Shown one piece after another: positions 6,431 to 9,135 of a stretch of 9,135 nucleotides of DNA. The DNA is taken from assembly GCA_965646165.1 (NCBI GenBank), contig CBFFYP010000115.1, positions 1 to 9,135 of the forward strand, read 5' to 3'. Both the position numbers and the translations under genes were made by a program. Under the pieces are notes generated by a model. That model saw only the letters and a program-made list of their open reading frames with translations. It made no database searches and was not told the origin of the DNA. The number at the start of each line of letters is the position of its first letter. The first letter of the stretch is position 1. The stretch comes from MGBC114844 sp910585855. GTDB taxonomy: Bacteria > Bacillota > Clostridia > Lachnospirales > Lachnospiraceae.

Positions 6431-6764
6431 GGACGCAAGAGGCGGTTTGCTCCTGTCTTTTGCCTGCTCCGCTCCAAACGGTAAGAAAGTCTAGGGCTTC
6501 TGATTTCGGTGCATCCAACCAGACGAACCGAGGCGCAATTCGCCCTCATAACAACCGAAACGAAACAGGTTTAAGGAAAGATTTTACCAACTATAAAACA
6601 TCCTCTTCCCTATCATCCGGGCTAAACACGCCCCTTTTTTTTGCATACCCTGCATGAAAGCAGGATATGCAAAAAATTCTAGGCAGTTGCACAGAAGCCC
6701 AAGACTTTCTAACCGTTCTCCGAAGTCGCTGGCAAAGGACAGGAGCAAACCGCCTCTCGCTGTT
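6431..6764 (-). repeat. Palindromic repeat, copy 2 (long form, subtype B, complete)
   Basis: This is the only complete long form, 334 bp, read on the minus strand from AACAGC (6764-6759) to GCGTCC (6436-6431). Its arms are 6692-6760 and 6435-6502 (69 and 68 nt). They pair through a perfect 20-bp core (AGAGGCGGTTTGCTCCTGTC) and again near the inner end, with a weaker middle. The 189-nt loop holds a central hairpin (6637-6676) and the 118-bp module shared with copy 1 (6512-6629). The 5' arm is identical to copy 4 (9024-9092) at 68 of 69 bases. Open frames crossing it are short, unlike known proteins and not preserved between copies, so it looks non-coding. Confidence 0.85.
6637..6676. repeat. 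Central hairpin of the long-form repeat
   Basis: A run of T, then GCATACCCTGC, a 6-nt loop and GCAGGATATGC, then a run of A. The stem is 11 bp with one C-A mismatch, and the T and A runs can pair to extend it to about 17 bp. The left half recurs in copy 4 at the right edge of the window, followed there by the start of the right arm (GCAGG). Because T precedes and A follows on both strands, it is not a terminator in either direction. Confidence 0.7.
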
Positions 6765-6834
6765 GACTGGATAGCGGTAGAAGTTATATTTTATTACATT
6801 ATTACAGAACAAGTTTTCAGTAAAGGTTAGACAT
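6765..6834 (-). repeat. Extra flank shared by repeat copies 2 and 4
   Basis: Outside the AACAGC end, similarity between copy 2 (minus strand) and copy 4 (8959-9019) continues in patches: TGTCTAA, then ACTTGTTCTGTAA, TTCTACC and ATCCA, with a gap of about 9 bases. So the element, or a preferred insertion site or promoter-like leader, may extend past the arms on this side. Copy 3 has only a weak echo (CTTGTTC near 6853). Confidence 0.55.
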
Positions 6835-6870
6835 CATTCCTTTTTTTATTTTCTTGTTCCGGGGTCAGGA

Positions 6871-7044
6871 AACAGCCAGATTCGAAAACGGTGGGCAGCC
6901 TGCAGTGACTTTGGAAAAAAGTTAGAAGTTCTTAGACTTCTGCTCGCTGTCTGGTTGGATGAAGGAAAAGGCAGAAATCTTAGAACTTCTTGCTTTTTGG
7001 AAACCGGAACAGCAGGCTGCCCACCGTTTTCGAATCTGGCGTCC
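6871..7044 (+). repeat. Palindromic repeat, copy 3 (short form, subtype A, complete)
   Basis: A 174-bp near-palindrome from AACAGC (6871-6876) to GCGTCC (7039-7044). The outer 29 bases of the arms are perfectly inverted (6875-6903 with 7012-7040), and pairing continues imperfectly to arm lengths of 68 and 69 nt (6875-6942 and 6972-7040). The loop is only 29 nt and contains the GGTTGGATG sequence found at the same place in the other copies, but not the 118-bp module or the central hairpin. Positions 6953-7044 match copy 1 at 89 of 92 bases. It stands head to head with copy 2, about 106 bp between their AACAGC ends. Confidence 0.88.
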
Positions 7045-7090
7045 TCTAAAAGACCCCCCTTACCTAATTAAAGAAAGAAAATATAAACCA

Positions 7091-7119
7091 TAGACTTTTT
7101 TTCATTCTCATGTTATAAT
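7091..7119 (+). promoter_or_regulatory. Likely sigma-A promoter of the GGDEF-like gene
   Basis: TAGACT (7091-7096) is a 4-of-6 match to the -35 box, followed by a 17-nt spacer and a perfect -10 TATAAT (7114-7119) with TG in the extended position (TGTTATAAT). The start would fall near 7126, leaving a leader of nearly 90 nt before the ATG at 7214. It lies about 46 bp after repeat copy 3 and outside it. Confidence 0.75.
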
Positions 7120-7129
7120 CATACCAATT

Positions 7130-7151
7130 TACAGTTTTACAGCAAACTGTA
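7130..7151 (+). promoter_or_regulatory. 8-bp dyad in the leader of the GGDEF-like gene
   Basis: TACAGTTT and AAACTGTA form a perfect inverted repeat around a 6-nt loop, starting about 4 bases after the predicted transcription start. It could be an operator or a short 5' RNA stem. No T-run follows, so it is not a terminator. It does not resemble the gltA dyad. Confidence 0.5.
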
Positions 7152-7213
7152 TCCATTGCCCGATCCAGTTTCAGCTATCCAGCACTTATCAAATCTTAGA
7201 AGGTAATATAACT

Positions 7214-8833
7214 ATGAATAAAAAAACATTATTTCTCTATCTTTTTGCATTTTGCTTTGGTATTCTGCTTTTACTGTTTATTGGCATCACCTATAAAGGT
7301 ACTTTTTACCAGACTGTCTTTCCTGCAACTGTAACACCGTTTGATAATTGGGAATTTACCGATCTTCCCGAAGAAAAAACTATTTTACTGACACAGACAC
7401 TCCCGAATGAACTAATTGGAATTGAATGGTTAGGCTTCTTTTCTATTCATCAAAATATCTTCGTCTACATAGAAGAAAACCTTATTTATTCCTATGAAGC
7501 AAATCCACAAGATATGCCTTTTGGGCAAACTCCCGGAAATATATGGAATTTCATTCCAATTTTGGAAGAATATTCCAATCGCACTATCCAGATTCGTCTT
7601 ACCTCCCCTTATCAAGAATCCTATTTTGCTGTCCCTGATTTTTATCTGGGAAATAAAATGGATGTACTGATTGCACTGGCATCCGACAATATCCTTACAT
7701 TCCTTGTGGCATCCCTTACTATGTTTGTCGGTCTGTTCCATATGGGCTACTGGCTCTATATGAAACGCTACTATACCAACGATACCTTATTTTTCTTAGG
7801 GCTGTCCTCTTTTAGCATTGCGGGATGGTCTTTAGTCGAACTGCCGATTACAACACTGGTTTTTCACAACAATATTGCGATTGCCTATGCCCCGTATATT
7901 TTTATTATAGCCATGCCGTTTCCTTTTATCTGCTTTATCCGAAACTATTACCATGAACGCAAATATAAAGTCTGGTCTGTCTTTGTCGGATTTAGTCTGT
8001 TTGAAATGATTTTCTGCCTGTTTTTACAAGTCACCAATCAATTAGACTTCCGCCATATGCTGTCTGCCATGCTGTTTTTATTTGTACTGTTCTTTTTCTT
8101 TGCCTGTATCCTTACTATCCGGGAAAGCCATCTCTACGGTCTAAATCCCGGCATAAAGCTTACTATTTTCTGTCTGATTCTGGATGCATGTGGACTATTA
8201 ATTGACATTGCCCGCTATTATATCTATAACGGAAAATCAACATTCTTCTATGGCAATTTTCTGTTTTTTATTACGGTCACTATCCTAGGCTTAGAGATTA
8301 TCCAACATTCACGTGAAAAAATCGAACGCAGCAAACAACTCTCCCGCCTAGAACGCCTTGCCTACCATGACAAACTGACCGATCTCTATAACCGAACCGC
8401 ATTTATCAACTACCTTAGTTTAGTAGATACCGCAAAAAACGGCAGTTTTATTGTTGCCATTGAACTCCATCTAAATCTAACCGGATTTCATCAATACAAT
8501 TACAGTGATTATGACAAAGAAATCCTAATCGCTGCACAGATCCTTCAAGATGCCTTTGCAGGAATCGGAAAATGCTATCGCCTTGGCTATATGGAATTTT
8601 CTGTTATTCTTGAAGAAAGCACCTCAGCCTCCTGTGAACAGGCTATTCAGATTATGAAGGCACAATGTGAAGCCTATAACCATACCCATGAATACTCGCC
8701 AATCCAATTTTTTTACGGATATACCGAGTTTAACCCCGTTATCGATCACGATATTGACGACGTAAGAAGCCGAGCAGATTTCCTTCTTTGTCAAAATAAA
8801 GTAGCCTATATACAAAAAATACTCCACGAATAA
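7214..8833 (+). CDS. Membrane sensor protein with degenerate GGDEF domain
   Basis: A 539-aa protein. The start ATG at 7214 has AAGG 10 nt upstream. One membrane segment (about 5-26) leads to an outside region (about 30-152) with the pattern GFFSIHQNIFVYIEENLIYSY and FGQTPGNIWNFIPI, known from Lachnospiraceae GGDEF proteins. Several hydrophobic segments follow between about 157 and 362, like the 7TM sensor (7TMR-DISM) plan, then a charged helix (364-382) and a GGDEF-family domain (about 383-537) beginning LAYHDKLTDLYNR. The domain has lost its catalytic signature: RLGGDEF is RLGYMEF (456-462), and the metal-binding IDLDxFK region reads IELHLNL (416-422). No RxxD inhibitory site was seen. It should therefore not make cyclic di-GMP; a nucleotide- or protein-binding receptor role is inference. 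No clear terminator follows. Repeat copies flank it on both sides. Confidence 0.85.
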   Translation: MNKKTLFLYLFAFCFGILLLLFIGITYKGTFYQTVFPATVTPFDNWEFTDLPEEKTILLTQTLPNELIGIEWLGFFSIHQNIFVYIEENLIYSYEANPQDMPFGQTPGNIWNFIPILEEYSNRTIQIRLTSPYQESYFAVPDFYLGNKMDVLIALASDNILTFLVASLTMFVGLFHMGYWLYMKRYYTNDTLFFLGLSSFSIAGWSLVELPITTLVFHNNIAIAYAPYIFIIAMPFPFICFIRNYYHERKYKVWSVFVGFSLFEMIFCLFLQVTNQLDFRHMLSAMLFLFVLFFFFACILTIRESHLYGLNPGIKLTIFCLILDACGLLIDIARYYIYNGKSTFFYGNFLFFITVTILGLEIIQHSREKIERSKQLSRLERLAYHDKLTDLYNRTAFINYLSLVDTAKNGSFIVAIELHLNLTGFHQYNYSDYDKEILIAAQILQDAFAGIGKCYRLGYMEFSVILEESTSASCEQAIQIMKAQCEAYNHTHEYSPIQFFYGYTEFNPVIDHDIDDVRSRADFLLCQNKVAYIQKILHE

Positions 8834-8958
8834 AAAACAGTTCTTTCTAATGTTTGAGTAACTCCGTTATTCTTGCTTTGCTCTGCTAAGCCATTTTCAA
8901 GATAAACTTATCAACTAAGAAAAAATAAACTTTTAAAGAACTTTTTAGAATTTTCTGG
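8834..8958. other. AT-rich spacer after the GGDEF-like gene
   Basis: No gene, promoter or convincing terminator was found. AGTTCTTT just after the stop and AAAGAACT near 8937, the latter followed by a T-run, are complementary, but about 90 nt apart, so any terminator from them would be weak. Confidence 0.4.
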
Positions 8959-9135
8959 TGTCTAAACTTTGCGGAATACTTGTTCTGTAAGAAAACATCG
9001 TTTCTACCATAATCCAACCAACAGCGAGAGGCGGTTTGCTCCTGTTCTTTGCCAGCGACTTCGGAGAACGGTTAGAAAGTCTTGGGCTTCTGTGGAAACA
9101 CCTAGAATTTTTTGCATATCCTGCTTCTATGCAGG
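8959..9135 (+). repeat. Palindromic repeat, copy 4 (subtype B, cut by the window end)
   Basis: The conserved AACAGC end is at 9020-9025. The 69-nt 5' arm (9024-9092) is identical to that of copy 2 at 68 of 69 bases, and the match continues through CTAGAATTTTTTGCATATCC into the central hairpin, which the window end cuts. The presence of that hairpin implies a long form whose module and 3' arm lie to the right. Positions 8959-9019 match the extra flank of copy 2 (6765-6834). Confidence 0.85.

Noticed and set aside
6637..6676. Hairpin with T and A runs that looks like a bidirectional terminator.
   Set aside because: The T-run lies before the stem and the A-run after it on both strands, so no RNA would have a stem followed by U. 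It is an extended stem at the centre of the repeat.
6885..6905. Possible T-box or other known riboswitch in the GGTGGGCAGCC region.
   Set aside because: The T-box antiterminator consensus and specifier stems are absent, and the sequence is explained by the inverted arm.
6431..7044. Repeats taken as a CRISPR array.
   Set aside because: Copies are few, long, palindromic and in both orientations, with no regular short repeats and unique spacers, and no cas gene is present.
6871..7044. Element as a complete insertion sequence.
   Set aside because: Neither the 174-bp nor the 334-bp form has room for a transposase, and no such gene is in the window.
8834..8958. Intrinsic terminator after the GGDEF-like gene.
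   Set aside because: The only complementary segments are 8 bases long and about 90 nt apart; no compact GC stem precedes a T-run.

Overview
The window looks like chromosomal DNA of a low-GC Firmicute, most likely a gut Lachnospiraceae. The evidence is strong AGGAGG-type ribosome sites, AT-rich intergenic DNA, a citrate synthase of the clostridial type, a DUF1653 protein of a form common in that family, and a membrane GGDEF protein with a sensor region often seen there. The family assignment is inferred from protein character, not from a marker gene.

Layout. Positions 1-270 hold one end of a repeat element that runs off the left edge. From 275 to 6159, six genes lie on the minus strand in the transcription order gltA (citrate synthase), a DUF1653 protein, potA, potB, potC and potD. 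Gaps are short (40 and 31 nt) or there is overlap (potA/potB and potB/potC), so one operon is likely. It would start from a good extended -10 promoter at 6278-6306 with a 24-bp dyad at the predicted start point. From 6307 to 7090 there is no gene, but the region holds two more repeat elements, back to back. A plus-strand promoter at 7091-7119 then drives a 539-aa membrane sensor protein with a degenerate GGDEF domain (7214-8833). A fourth repeat copy begins near 8959 and runs off the right edge.

How the genes may work together. PotABCD form a complete polyamine-type ABC importer: ATPase, two permeases and a lipoprotein receptor. The receptor lacks the acidic residues that bind polyamines in E. 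coli PotD, so its substrate is uncertain. Citrate synthase supplies citrate for 2-oxoglutarate and glutamate synthesis. Its joining to the importer suggests common regulation but does not define the substrate.

The most unusual content is the repeat family. Four copies share the same plan: two inverted arms of 68-69 nt, termini 5'-AACAGC and GCGTCC-3', and either a 29-nt loop (short form, 174 bp) or a 189-nt loop (long form, 334 bp). The long loop carries a 118-bp module shared between copies at about 81% identity. There are two arm subtypes with different outer sequences, and each keeps self-complementarity. I do not recognise this family; it may be a MITE-like element or a structured RNA.
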